From an uncultured Clostridia bacterium (GTDB lineage: Bacteria > Bacillota > Clostridia > Christensenellales > Aristaeellaceae): a stretch of DNA of 13,988 nucleotides. This document shows, one piece after another, positions 1-7,630 of this stretch (position 1 is the stretch's first letter; each line of letters opens with the position of its first letter). Below the pieces are notes generated by a model, which worked only from the letters and a program-made list of their open reading frames with translations, did not search any database and had not been told where the DNA came from. The position numbers were made by a program, and so were the translations under genes. Location of the stretch: NCBI GenBank assembly GCA_946534455.1, contig CAMNCR010000207.1, positions 1 to 13,988 of the forward strand, given 5' to 3'.

Positions 1-6
1 GCTTGA

Positions 7-1410
7 ATGGAAACCCTTTGGAATCTTTTTTGCCAGATCTTTTTCAATTCCTCGGAAATCCTGGATATCGTGCTTGCCGCGCTGTATATGGCCGGTGTGT
101 GGGGTTTGCTGCAGAAATCCGGCCTCCATGGCTGGCAGGCGCTGATTCCCGGCGTCCGGGAATATCAGCTGGCGCGCTGCGCGGGGCGGGAGCCTGAGGG
201 GCGCGTCTACAGCATCGTGACCGTCCTGCAGATTCTGCTCGCGATCATCTCCCTCATGCTCCCGCTCGATGTTGAAGCGCTGGATGATCCCGAGGTATTG
301 GATGCGCTGCTGAACCGCCTGCTGATCCTGTCCGTCATTTCCATCCCGCTCACGATCACCCGGTTCATTTACGGCATCCGGGTCTGGAGCGGCCTCATCC
401 AGGTTTACGGGCAGCGCAAGCGCTGGATGCTTCTGTGCCTCCTGCGCTATACGATGTGGATCCCGGCCATGCTGTGGGGCTTCCTTCCCAGATATCAGCC
501 CTCCTGGAAGGTGGAGGATTTCCGGGCGGAGATGGCCCGGCTCGCCACCTCCGGCAGTGCCAGGGTCATGGATAAGGGGCTGACCGTCAATCTGAACAAG
601 CGCACCGTCTCCGAATTCTTCCAGAAAAAAACGCTCCTCCGGGATATCCACATGAACATTCCCCAGGGGCATATGGTGCTGCTTCTGGGCGGCTCCGGCG
701 CGGGGAAGACGACCTTCCTGAACGCCATTAACGGGTATGAAAAGGCGGATGCCGAGGTCATGCTGAACGGAAACAACATGTACACCCAGTATAAGAAGAT
801 GCAGTACGAGGTGGGCTTTGTCCCGCAGAGCGAAATGATGCGGGGAAAGGACACCGTGCTGAACACGCTGCTGGATGCCGCCAGCCTCCGCCTGCCCAAG
901 GATGTCTCCCCCCGGCTGCGGCGGGAGCGGGTGAACGAAGTCATGGATATCTTCGGCCTCAAGCCGGTTCAGAACAACCTGGTGGAAAAGCTCTCCGGCG
1001 GCCAGAAAAAACGCCTCTCCATTTCCATGGAGTTCATCAGCAATCCTTCCCTGTTCATTCTCGATGAACCCGACTCGGGCCTGGACGGCGTCATGGCCCG
1101 GGAGCTGTTCGTGCAGCTCCGGAAGATCGCCGATACCGGCAAGATCGTCATCGTCATTACCCATACGCCGGACCGGGTCATCGATCTGTTTGACGACGTC
1201 ATCGTGCTGGCGAAGGATTCCGCGCGCACCGGACGGCTGGCCTATTACGGCAGCATCGAGGAGGCCAGACAGTTCTTCCAGCGGGATACGATGGAGCAGA
1301 TCGTCAAGTCCGTCAACCGCCGGGAGGAGGGCGGCGACGGGCTCGCGGACGAATTTGTCATGAAGTTCGCCGGAAGGGCGGAAAACGGTGCGGAGGTGCA
1401 GTATGTCTGA
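7..1410 (+). CDS. ABCG-type ABC transporter ATPase fused to an N-terminal membrane domain
   Basis: This 467-residue protein should power an ABC exporter together with the permease encoded immediately downstream. The C-terminal half is a complete ATPase: Walker A GGSGAGKTT (residues 228-236), Q-loop Gln274, signature LSGGQKKR (329-336), Walker B LFILDEP (349-355, catalytic Glu354), D-loop SGLD and H-loop His386. The signature and the SGLD context are most like the ABCG/White subfamily. The N-terminal 165 residues hold about four hydrophobic segments (near 19-35, 68-87, 101-130, 141-160). An HGWQALIPG motif at 41-49 recalls the small membrane domain found in DUF5684-like proteins; that assignment is from memory. 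ABC ATPases are normally soluble or fused to their own ABC-2 permease, so this fusion is unusual. An in-frame TGA lies at 4-6, directly before the ATG, so the protein cannot start further upstream; the upstream gene is not visible. The substrate is unknown. Confidence 0.9.
   Translation: METLWNLFCQIFFNSSEILDIVLAALYMAGVWGLLQKSGLHGWQALIPGVREYQLARCAGREPEGRVYSIVTVLQILLAIISLMLPLDVEALDDPEVLDALLNRLLILSVISIPLTITRFIYGIRVWSGLIQVYGQRKRWMLLCLLRYTMWIPAMLWGFLPRYQPSWKVEDFRAEMARLATSGSARVMDKGLTVNLNKRTVSEFFQKKTLLRDIHMNIPQGHMVLLLGGSGAGKTTFLNAINGYEKADAEVMLNGNNMYTQYKKMQYEVGFVPQSEMMRGKDTVLNTLLDAASLRLPKDVSPRLRRERVNEVMDIFGLKPVQNNLVEKLSGGQKKRLSISMEFISNPSLFILDEPDSGLDGVMARELFVQLRKIADTGKIVIVITHTPDRVIDLFDDVIVLAKDSARTGRLAYYGSIEEARQFFQRDTMEQIVKSVNRREEGGDGLADEFVMKFAGRAENGAEVQYV
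1392..1398 (+). promoter_or_regulatory. Ribosome binding site fixing the permease start
   Basis: GGAGGTG lies inside the 3' end of the ATPase gene, with GGAGG six bases before the ATG at 1403. This favours 1403 over the in-frame GTG at 1388, which would lie upstream of the site. The arrangement implies translational coupling of ATPase and permease. Confidence 0.75.
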
Positions 1411-2869
1411 GACACGTGTGAACAGTTCGCCCCGGCAGATCTCGATCCGTCACCGGGGGCGCGGAGCCCAGGTGCTCATCTATTTCGGCAAGCTTTTGCG
1501 GATGTTCCTCTATCAGAACGACTGGAAGGTGCTGCCCATGGCGGCGCTCATCGCCGGCCTGGTCGGCATGGTGACCCGGAAATCCTTCTTTGTCAACATG
1601 GAAGGATCGCTGATGGGGTCCTTCGCCGTCGTGTGCGTCTGCATCTGGAACGGCTGCTTCAACTCCATTCAGGTCATCTGCCGGGAGCGGGACGTCATCA
1701 AGCGGGAGCATCGGTCCGGCATGCATATTTCCTCCTACATCGCGTCTCACATGATGTATCAGGCGCTGCTGTGCCTGGCCCAGACCCTGATCACCCAGTA
1801 CGTCACCTCCCTCGTCGGCGTCCAGTATCCCAGTGAGGGGCTGATCACCTCCTCCTTCTTCCTGGACTTCATGCTTTCCATGTTCCTGATCACCTTCGCG
1901 TCGGACATGCTTTCCCTGTGGGTCTCGGCCCTGGCGCACAATACCACCACCGCCATGACCATCATGCCCTTCGTGCTGATCTTCCAGCTGGTCTTTTCGG
2001 GCGGCATGCTGACTCTGCCCGAGTGGACCCGGCCCATGACCTATTTTACGCTCTCGAATCCCGGCCTGAAGGTGCTCGCCGCGCAGGCGGACACCAATCA
2101 CCGGCCCTATGCCACCATTTCCAAGCTGGTCGGCAAGATGCGGGACAGTGAAATCAATGCCTCCGTTACCATAGGTCAGGTGCTGGGCCTGCTGCAGCAG
2201 AAGGAGAATCCCGCCGTCGCGGAGCTCCGTGCCAGGGAGCTGGGCCGGGAGCTGACTCTGGGAGAGGTGATGGACGCGCTGGAGGGCTCTTCCACCTTTG
2301 CCGCTCTGAAGCAGGAACCCATTCTGGAGGATGTCACGCTGGAGAGCGCGCTTCAGACCCTGCTGCAGTCGGACGCGTTCAGCGCGGTGACCGGCAAAAC
2401 GATTCCCCTGACCGGGATGACCCTGGAGACGGTTCTCAGGACCCTGCTCAGCTCGGAGGAGGCGAAGCCGCTGCTGGCGCAGAAGCTGCTTCCCATGTCC
2501 ACCCTGGGGGACCTGCTGGACACCCTCAACGTGTCGGGCCTGATGGAAAAGTACAGGGAGACCGCGATTGATGCCTCCATGACCGTGGGAGAGCTTGTGG
2601 ATCTCCTGGCCAGCAATGAGGATGTCCGGGCCCGCTGGGATACGCCCATCTCGCTGCACACCAACCTGGGCTATGTGCTGGATCTGGTCGGCGAGGAGCG
2701 GATCAAGTCCTTCCTGGAGGGGGAAGCCGCACGGGCCAGCTATGTGGCCGACTATGAACTCACACCCGAAAACATCTTCAAATACTGGAGCAGTCTGATC
2801 GCCTTCATTTTCATCTTCGCCCTGCTGGCCATGGTGACGCTGGAATTCATCGACAAGGATAAGCGCTGA
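1403..2869 (+). CDS. ABC-2 type permease (ABCG-like) with a large repeat-bearing extracellular loop
   Basis: A 488-residue membrane subunit, probably the translocation partner of the preceding ATPase; the genes overlap by 8 bases. Helices are visible near residues 43-57, 68-90, 114-138, 152-176 and 184-204, with a final one near 462-481. The stretch after the second helix (CRERDVIKREHRSG, 93-106) matches the conserved cytoplasmic E-R...R-E element of ABCG transmembrane domains. In ABCG proteins the loop between helices 5 and 6 is extracellular and well under 100 residues. Here it runs from about 205 to 461 and contains seven copies of a T-[LIV]-[GE]-x-hydrophobic-hydrophobic repeat (255-430). 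The family assignment is firm. The function is not known: export of a lipid, peptide or small hydrophobic compound would fit the subfamily. I see no second ATPase, so a 2+2 complex is inferred. Confidence 0.85.
   Translation: MSETRVNSSPRQISIRHRGRGAQVLIYFGKLLRMFLYQNDWKVLPMAALIAGLVGMVTRKSFFVNMEGSLMGSFAVVCVCIWNGCFNSIQVICRERDVIKREHRSGMHISSYIASHMMYQALLCLAQTLITQYVTSLVGVQYPSEGLITSSFFLDFMLSMFLITFASDMLSLWVSALAHNTTTAMTIMPFVLIFQLVFSGGMLTLPEWTRPMTYFTLSNPGLKVLAAQADTNHRPYATISKLVGKMRDSEINASVTIGQVLGLLQQKENPAVAELRARELGRELTLGEVMDALEGSSTFAALKQEPILEDVTLESALQTLLQSDAFSAVTGKTIPLTGMTLETVLRTLLSSEEAKPLLAQKLLPMSTLGDLLDTLNVSGLMEKYRETAIDASMTVGELVDLLASNEDVRARWDTPISLHTNLGYVLDLVGEERIKSFLEGEAARASYVADYELTPENIFKYWSSLIAFIFIFALLAMVTLEFIDKDKR
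2165..2692 (+). repeat. Seven tandem ~27-residue protein repeats in the permease ectodomain
   Basis: Unit starts in the permease are residues 255, 284, 311, 339, 366, 393 and 420, giving spacings of 29, 27, 28, 27, 27 and 27. Unit heads read VTIGQVLGLL, LTLGEVMDAL, VTLESALQTL, MTLETVLRTL, STLGDLLDTL, MTVGELVDLL and TNLGYVLDLV. Each head looks like a short amphipathic helix followed by a second, more variable polar or helical stretch, so the array may fold as stacked helical hairpins. A weaker possible extra unit begins near residue 238 (ATISKLVGKM). Repetition is visible at the protein level; the DNA copies have diverged, so this is an old array rather than a recent DNA duplication. I do not recognise a named domain. 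Confidence 0.8.
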
Positions 2870-2917
2870 GCCCCGGCTCCCGCGCGGAATTCGGAAGCAA
2901 TCAAACCCCAGTCGCAA

Positions 2918-2960
2918 AACAGCCGCCGGCAGGATCATGCAGACCCTGCCGGCGGCTGTT
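2918..2960. terminator. Hairpin terminator between convergent genes, probably bidirectional
   Basis: A perfect 16-bp inverted repeat: AACAGCCGCCGGCAGG at 2918-2933 and its complement at 2945-2960, with an 11-base loop. On the - strand it is followed by TTTTG, serving the symporter gene; on the + strand the tail is only TTATCG, so termination of the ABC operon may be less efficient. It sits between stop codons at 2867-2869 (+) and 3005-3007 (-). Confidence 0.8.
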
Positions 2961-2967
2961 ATCGTAT

Positions 2968-2997
2968 GGGACCCGCCTGATGCGTAGGCCGGGTCCC
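2968..2997. terminator. Second hairpin at the convergent gene junction
   Basis: GGGACCCG (2968-2975) pairs with CGGGTCCC (2990-2997), and the inner CCT/AGG adds three pairs with a one-base bulge. It has no T-run on either side and lies right after the symporter stop codon on the - strand. It may be an accessory transcript-end structure to the stronger hairpin next to it. Confidence 0.5.
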
Positions 2998-3004
2998 TGG
3001 CTGA

Positions 3005-4474
3005 TCAGTCCTCCGCGTCCAGCGCCTTGATGGAGGCGTCAAAGAGCGCCTCCACCTCCCGGCTCGGAGCCCTGGTCAGCAGGGAGACGCACACCGCCGC
3101 CGCCAGGCCGGCCACGAACCCGGGCAGCAGCTCATACAGCCCCGTCCCGGACAGCCAGAGCAGCCAGGCGATATCCGTCACAGCGCCCACCACAATGCCC
3201 GCGACCGCGCCGGCAAAGTTGAAGCGCTTCCAGAACAGGCTCAGCAGGATGGCCGGACCGAAGGCTGCGCCGAACACGCCCCAGGCATTGGAAACCAGCG
3301 CCATGATGGAGCCCGCCTTCGGATTGGACGCGATCAGAAGGGCAATGACCGAGATCCCCAGCACCACGAAGCGCCCCGTCCAGATCATTTCCCGATCCGA
3401 GGTTCTGTTTTTCCGGATCAGCGGCTTATACACATCGCTGGAAAACGCGGAAGCCGCGGAAAGCAGCTGGCTGTCCGCCGTGGACATGGACGCCGCCAGA
3501 ATCGCGCTGAGGAGCACGCCGGAGAGAATCCCCGGAAAGATGCGGCGAACCATCGTGATGAACACCAGGCTGTCGTCGAAGATCTGCTGATCGTAGCCCA
3601 GCATGAGCCGCCCGAAAACGCCCACCAGCGCGGCGAAGATCAGGATCAGCGTCGTCCACGTGATACCGATCCGGGCGGACTTTTTCATGTCCCGCTGGCT
3701 CTTCACGGACATGAACCGGATGATGATATGCGGCATGCCGAAGTAGCCCAGGCCCCAGGCCAGACCGGACAGCACATCCTGCCAGTTCGTGAACAGCGTG
3801 AAATAGGTGGGCGTTTCCGCCAGCACCTCGCCGGTTGCCTCCGTCAGATGCGAGGCGGCGAAAATCGGCGCCACCAGCAGGGCCCCCAGCATCAGCATGC
3901 CCTGGAAGAAATCCGTCCAGGACACCGCCGAAAAGCCGCCCAGGAAGGTATAGCTGATGATGATCGCGGCGGCCAGGTACATCGCCAGCTGCGAGTCCAT
4001 CCCGATGACCGTGCTGAACAGCGTCCCCGCGGCCTTAATGGAGCTGGCCGCGTAGATCGTGTAGGCCACCAGGAAAATCACCGCGCAGATCACCTGCAGC
4101 GCATAGGATTTGGATTTGAAGCGTTTGGTCAGATACTGCGGGATGGTGATCGCGTCCTCCGCCTGAATCGAGAAGGCGCGCAGGCGCGGCGCCTCGAAAA
4201 TCCAGCTCAGCGCGTAGCCGATGGCCAGCCCGATGGCGATCCAGAGCTGCCCCAGGCCCAGCGCGTAGATCGACGCGGGCAGGCCCATGAGCACCCAGGC
4301 GCTCATATCCGAAGCGCCGGCGCTCAGCGCCGAAACCCACGCGCCCATCTTCCGGCCGCCCAGAAAATATTCCTTCTCCCCGCCGTTCCTGGTTTTCACG
4401 AAGAAATAGACCCCGATGCAGATCATGGCAAGCAGATAAAGCACAAAGACCACGATTTCCGCCGTATTGCTCAT
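3005..4474 (-). CDS. putP: Sodium/proline symporter (SSS family)
   Basis: A 489-residue integral membrane transporter that should couple Na+ entry to proline uptake. Its length is close to E. coli PutP (502). The hallmark SAGASDMSAWVLMGLP segment (residues 51-66) carries Ala54, Asp56, Met57 and Ser58, matching the Na+/substrate region Ala53-Ser57 of E. coli PutP. ILAASMSTADSQLL (325-338) carries Ala328, Ser331 and Thr332, matching the second Na+-site group Ala337/Ser340/Thr341. About a dozen hydrophobic helices are present. The reading frame opens at 4516, but ATG 4474 is preferred: GGAAGGGG (4484-4491) is nine bases upstream, and a -10 element at 4507-4512 lies inside the longer version. It follows the M16C peptidase gene by 94 bases on the same strand. 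Proline is the best substrate guess; other SSS substrates cannot be excluded by eye. Confidence 0.9.
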   Translation of the reverse strand: MSNTAEIVVFVLYLLAMICIGVYFFVKTRNGGEKEYFLGGRKMGAWVSALSAGASDMSAWVLMGLPASIYALGLGQLWIAIGLAIGYALSWIFEAPRLRAFSIQAEDAITIPQYLTKRFKSKSYALQVICAVIFLVAYTIYAASSIKAAGTLFSTVIGMDSQLAMYLAAAIIISYTFLGGFSAVSWTDFFQGMLMLGALLVAPIFAASHLTEATGEVLAETPTYFTLFTNWQDVLSGLAWGLGYFGMPHIIIRFMSVKSQRDMKKSARIGITWTTLILIFAALVGVFGRLMLGYDQQIFDDSLVFITMVRRIFPGILSGVLLSAILAASMSTADSQLLSAASAFSSDVYKPLIRKNRTSDREMIWTGRFVVLGISVIALLIASNPKAGSIMALVSNAWGVFGAAFGPAILLSLFWKRFNFAGAVAGIVVGAVTDIAWLLWLSGTGLYELLPGFVAGLAAAVCVSLLTRAPSREVEALFDASIKALDAED

Positions 4475-4483
4475 TCCGTCCAT

Positions 4484-4491
4484 CCCCTTCC
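4484..4491 (-). promoter_or_regulatory. Ribosome binding site for putP
   Basis: On the - strand the sequence reads GGAAGGGG, nine bases before ATG 4474. The in-frame ATG at 4483 immediately abuts it and is therefore a poor start. Confidence 0.6.
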
Positions 4492-4506
4492 GGTATTCAT
4501 GGGCGT

Positions 4507-4515
4507 ATTGTAGCA
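4507..4515 (-). promoter_or_regulatory. Extended -10 promoter element for putP
   Basis: The - strand reads TGCTACAAT: TG motif, one base, then TACAAT (-10 at 4507-4512). No good -35 hexamer is seen at the expected distance, which is common for extended -10 promoters. Transcription would begin near 4500, leaving a leader of about 25 bases before ATG 4474. Confidence 0.5.
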
Positions 4516-4568
4516 TATTGTGGCGTTCAGGGCTGTTTTTTCAACGCTTTTCCTGCTTTCCTGCCTTC

Positions 4569-7448
4569 TCACAGATCGGAAACCTGCAGCTGATCGCACG
4601 ATTCCAGGGCTCCCTCGTGCGCGACGACGCAGATGGCGCCGTCCCGTGCGAAGGCATCCAGCCACGTGCCGCAGGCAATCAGATCCTCCCGGCTGGTGTG
4701 CAGCACCTCCTGTCGAATCCGCTCCGCCTCCGCCCGGGTCAGCCCGGTCATGTACCGCTGATCCGCCTGCGCACCCTTCTCCCGGGGGCTCAGCAGCGGA
4801 TTCAGCTCATTCAGGGAGGAAATGATATATTTGTCGAGATTTTCTCCGCTCTCCGCGAATTCCCGCAGGAAGGCGGACATGCCGGCATCCACCGCGAGGG
4901 TTTTTCCCGGCGTCGGATCGCGGTAGGAATAGGAAAAGAGATTGCCCGAGCGATCCACCGAGAGCCCGGCCCCGTAAGCGCCGCCCTGTACCCGCACCCG
5001 GTTCCAGAGATAGCCGAGGCTGATGATGCTGGCAGCCACCCACATGCTGCCCGTGAAGGTCAGTCCGCATTTCCCGAGATGATATCCCCGCACGGCATAT
5101 CCGATCTGCGCCGGAATCCGATAGCCCGCCCGGGCGGGCTTGTCCACCCGGTAGGCCGCCGCCTCCGGCGCGGCCTCTCCCTCCGGCAGCGCTGCCACCA
5201 GGGGAGTCACGTCCACCTCGTCATCGCTGGTCACGCTGATCAGCATGCGCTTTCTGCATACCCCCCGGGCCAGCGCATCCTCCATCGCGGCGCGAAACGC
5301 GGGCAGGGTGCCCTCCGGATCCCGGGAAAGGGCGTGCAGGCAGCGCACCATTTCATCCCCCTCCAGCGCGTTTCGAACCGCATTTTCCGCCGAATAGCGG
5401 CTGAGGGTTTCCCGCGCGCCGATGACGTGCCCGGCGCTGACGATCCGCTGGCGTACGCCCAGCTCCGTCTGCTGCATGATCTCGTTGATCCGGTCTGCCT
5501 GGTCGAAGCGGGTGGACGTGAGAATTTCCGCCAGCAGCCGCTGCGCCCGGTCCGCCTTCTCCCGCAGCACGCTCGCATAGGCCACCAGATACGGCGTGCA
5601 GGTTTCCGTCTCCCCCCGCCGGGAGCACGGCACAATCGCAAAGCCCAGGGATCCCGTGTCCCGCTTGATTTCCAGTTGAAGCGAGGCGGCATCATGCTGC
5701 GCCGTGGGCAGCTTGCCCAGCAGTCCCGTCAGCCCCGCCGCCAGCTTCAGCTGCTCCAGAGACAGATCCGCCAGGGAAAAATAGGCCCGCAGATGGACGA
5801 CCCCGTTGCAGGCAATCCGGTGCTGCAGCCGCGTCACACCCAGGCAGCGGTCCGTTTCCGTCCCGATCCATTCCGGCTCCACGTCCGCGTCCGCCTTGGT
5901 CAGCATGGGCAGCGTCCGCAGGCTTTCCTCCGAATCAGGCGTCTGCTGCCAGTTCTCGAGCGTGCTGAGCATCCGCTCCTGCGCCTTTCGCTCCGCCGGC
6001 GACCATCCCGCGGTCACCGCCGCCACCCGGGCCTCCTCCCGCGCTCTTCTTTCCTCTCCCAGCGTGTGAGAGGGGCGCGCGCGCAGCAGTGCCAGCCCTT
6101 CCTCGTTCAGCAGCATATCCGCCGCCAGAGCGTTCATCCGCCCGTCCTCCAGCATGGCCCGAACGCTGCGGACCAGCGGTTCCGCGGTCAGCGCCTCCAT
6201 CGGGTCTCCCCCGTACAGCCAGGTGCCCATGCTGCGAATGCACCGTCCAATGCCCTGGGGTTCCGCCTCCTCGCGAAGATAATAGATCGCCCGGTTCAGG
6301 GAAGCCTCCGCCGCGTCCCGGTCCAGGCCCTCGCGAGCAATCCGCTCGCCCATGGTCCGGATCGCTTCCCGGATCTCCCGCTCCGCTCCGTCCCGGATCC
6401 GTTCGGCGTGAATCGTGATCCAGCTCTGGTATCCCGTATCGTCCAGGGTGATCGTCAGATCCTGGGCCAGCTCCCGCTCCAGGATCATCCGCTTCAGCGG
6501 CGCCTCGTTGTTGCCCGTCAGCACATCGCAGATGATCCCCCGGGCCATGTTTTCCGCCCGGTCCCGCCAGAGGCCGACGATGCGGCTCAGCACCAGGTGT
6601 CCCTTGTTTTCGAGATCCTCCTCCTGCCCCAGCTCATATTCAATCTCCGCCTCGGAAGCCACCGGCGTCTGCGGCGTGAAGACCGGCAGATCCGTCCGTT
6701 TCCCGTACCGGCTCAGATATCTGTCCAGCAGCTGCAGCATATCCTCCATGGGGACCGCTCCATCCAGATAGATCCGGGCATTGGAGGGATGATAGTGCCG
6801 GTGATATGCTTCCTGAAACTGTTCGAAGCTCAGATCCGGAATGTGCTCCGGATCTCCGCCGGAATTCCAGCCGTAGCCGGTGTCCGGGAACAGCTGACGG
6901 ACCGTCTGCTCCTCAATCACGGTATCCACGTCGCTCATGGAGCCCTTCATTTCGTTGAACACCACGCCCTTGTAGGTCATCCGGCCTTCCTCGTCGGGCT
7001 CGATATGCCAGCCCTCCTGGCGGAAGATCTTTTCCTCCCTGGCGCAGAACGGAGCAAACACCGCGTCCAGATAGACCTCCGTCAGATTCAGCAGATCCCG
7101 GTCATTGCGGCTGGAAACGGGGTACAGGGTCATGTCCGGAAAGGTCATGGCGTTCAGAAAGGTGCTCATGCTGCTCTTGAGCAGCTCCACAAACGGCTCC
7201 CGCACGGGAAACCGCTCGCTGCCGCACAGCACGCTGTGCTCCAGAATGTGAAACACGCCCGTGTCGTCCTGCGGGAGGGTGGTAAAGCCAATGCTGAACA
7301 CCTTGTTCTCCGCCCCGTTATCCAGCCAGAACAGATCCGCTCCGGTCTTTTCATGGATCATGCGGATGCCGCGGCCGTGAAGCTCCTCCGACGCCTGAAT
7401 ATGAGTCACGCGAAAGCCGCTGCAAACCTGATCCTTCTGCCACGCCAT
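4569..7448 (-). CDS. M16C family zinc metallopeptidase (PreP/falcilysin-like insulinase)
   Basis: A 959-residue peptidase of the clam-shell M16C group, which degrades short unfolded peptides in a closed chamber; the length is normal for this group. The inverted zinc motif HILEH (residues 67-71) gives ligands His67 and His71 and catalytic Glu70. The third ligand is Glu166 in GVVFNEMKG, about 100 residues on as in plant PreP. The C-terminal half keeps the conserved RVQGGAYG segment typical of the family. No signal peptide is seen, so it is probably cytoplasmic. The frame opens at 7490, but that ATG lies within the promoter. ATG 7448 has AAGGAG (7458-7463) nine bases upstream and is preferred; ATG 7457 abuts the site. 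Neighbouring putP may hint at peptide and amino-acid recycling, which is inference. Confidence 0.9.
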   Translation of the reverse strand: MAWQKDQVCSGFRVTHIQASEELHGRGIRMIHEKTGADLFWLDNGAENKVFSIGFTTLPQDDTGVFHILEHSVLCGSERFPVREPFVELLKSSMSTFLNAMTFPDMTLYPVSSRNDRDLLNLTEVYLDAVFAPFCAREEKIFRQEGWHIEPDEEGRMTYKGVVFNEMKGSMSDVDTVIEEQTVRQLFPDTGYGWNSGGDPEHIPDLSFEQFQEAYHRHYHPSNARIYLDGAVPMEDMLQLLDRYLSRYGKRTDLPVFTPQTPVASEAEIEYELGQEEDLENKGHLVLSRIVGLWRDRAENMARGIICDVLTGNNEAPLKRMILERELAQDLTITLDDTGYQSWITIHAERIRDGAEREIREAIRTMGERIAREGLDRDAAEASLNRAIYYLREEAEPQGIGRCIRSMGTWLYGGDPMEALTAEPLVRSVRAMLEDGRMNALAADMLLNEEGLALLRARPSHTLGEERRAREEARVAAVTAGWSPAERKAQERMLSTLENWQQTPDSEESLRTLPMLTKADADVEPEWIGTETDRCLGVTRLQHRIACNGVVHLRAYFSLADLSLEQLKLAAGLTGLLGKLPTAQHDAASLQLEIKRDTGSLGFAIVPCSRRGETETCTPYLVAYASVLREKADRAQRLLAEILTSTRFDQADRINEIMQQTELGVRQRIVSAGHVIGARETLSRYSAENAVRNALEGDEMVRCLHALSRDPEGTLPAFRAAMEDALARGVCRKRMLISVTSDDEVDVTPLVAALPEGEAAPEAAAYRVDKPARAGYRIPAQIGYAVRGYHLGKCGLTFTGSMWVAASIISLGYLWNRVRVQGGAYGAGLSVDRSGNLFSYSYRDPTPGKTLAVDAGMSAFLREFAESGENLDKYIISSLNELNPLLSPREKGAQADQRYMTGLTRAEAERIRQEVLHTSREDLIACGTWLDAFARDGAICVVAHEGALESCDQLQVSDL

Positions 7449-7457
7449 GCCCTTCAT

Positions 7458-7463
7458 CTCCTT
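7458..7463 (-). promoter_or_regulatory. Ribosome binding site for the M16C peptidase
   Basis: AAGGAG on the - strand, nine bases before ATG 7448. It decides the start among three nearby in-frame ATGs (7490, 7457, 7448). Confidence 0.65.
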
Positions 7464-7478
7464 TTCCCAATCCCTCCC

Positions 7479-7506
7479 ATTGTATGACATTCCCTCCGGT
7501 TGTCAA
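7479..7506 (-). promoter_or_regulatory. Near-consensus SigA promoter for the M16C peptidase
   Basis: The - strand shows a perfect -35 TTGACA (7501-7506), a 16-base spacer and -10 TACAAT (7479-7484, five of six consensus bases). Transcription should start near 7472, about 24 bases before the start codon at 7448. The long-ORF ATG at 7490 lies in the spacer and would not be transcribed from this promoter. Confidence 0.8.
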
Positions 7507-7630
7507 GGAGGATTCTTGCCCTTCTGACCGCGCGTCCCCGCTTTTTTCACCCGGAGAGAAAGCAGGATTTTTTGTCTTTCCGTTGTATATTATTCATATC
7601 AACCCCTGCCCGGGAGAAAGGAGCCGCACC
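7507..7630 (+). other. Leader region of the dgt operon; AT-rich patch, promoter uncertain
   Basis: This is the dgt side of the divergent intergenic region shared with the M16C peptidase. An AT-rich patch at about 7566-7600 stands out from the GC-rich surroundings and contains TTGTCT (7572-7577) and TATATT/TATTAT (7586-7593), but no hexamer pair has both good matches and good spacing. A promoter for the dgt-dnaG-rpoD genes probably lies here. Its exact elements cannot be assigned by eye. Confidence 0.35.

Noticed and set aside
2165..2692. Possibility that the permease repeats are a recent DNA tandem repeat
   Set aside because: The nucleotide sequences of the units differ strongly while the hydrophobic pattern is kept, so they are old protein repeats rather than a slippage array.
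1358..2938. A 526-codon - strand frame opposite the ABC permease
   Set aside because: Same shadow effect: low-complexity Gly/Gln/His-rich product, antisense to a clear membrane protein, and running through the terminator hairpin.
4520..4568. Weak hairpin GCGTT...AACGC after the M16C peptidase stop as a terminator
   Set aside because: Only five base pairs with a 14-base loop and no following T-run, so it is not convincing.
4467..7487. A 1006-codon open frame on the + strand opposite the M16C peptidase
   Set aside because: It lies antisense to a gene with intact catalytic motifs. Its protein is rich in Arg, Gln, His and Pro with no recognisable domain, as expected from the complement of GC-rich codons, and it has no ribosome binding site.
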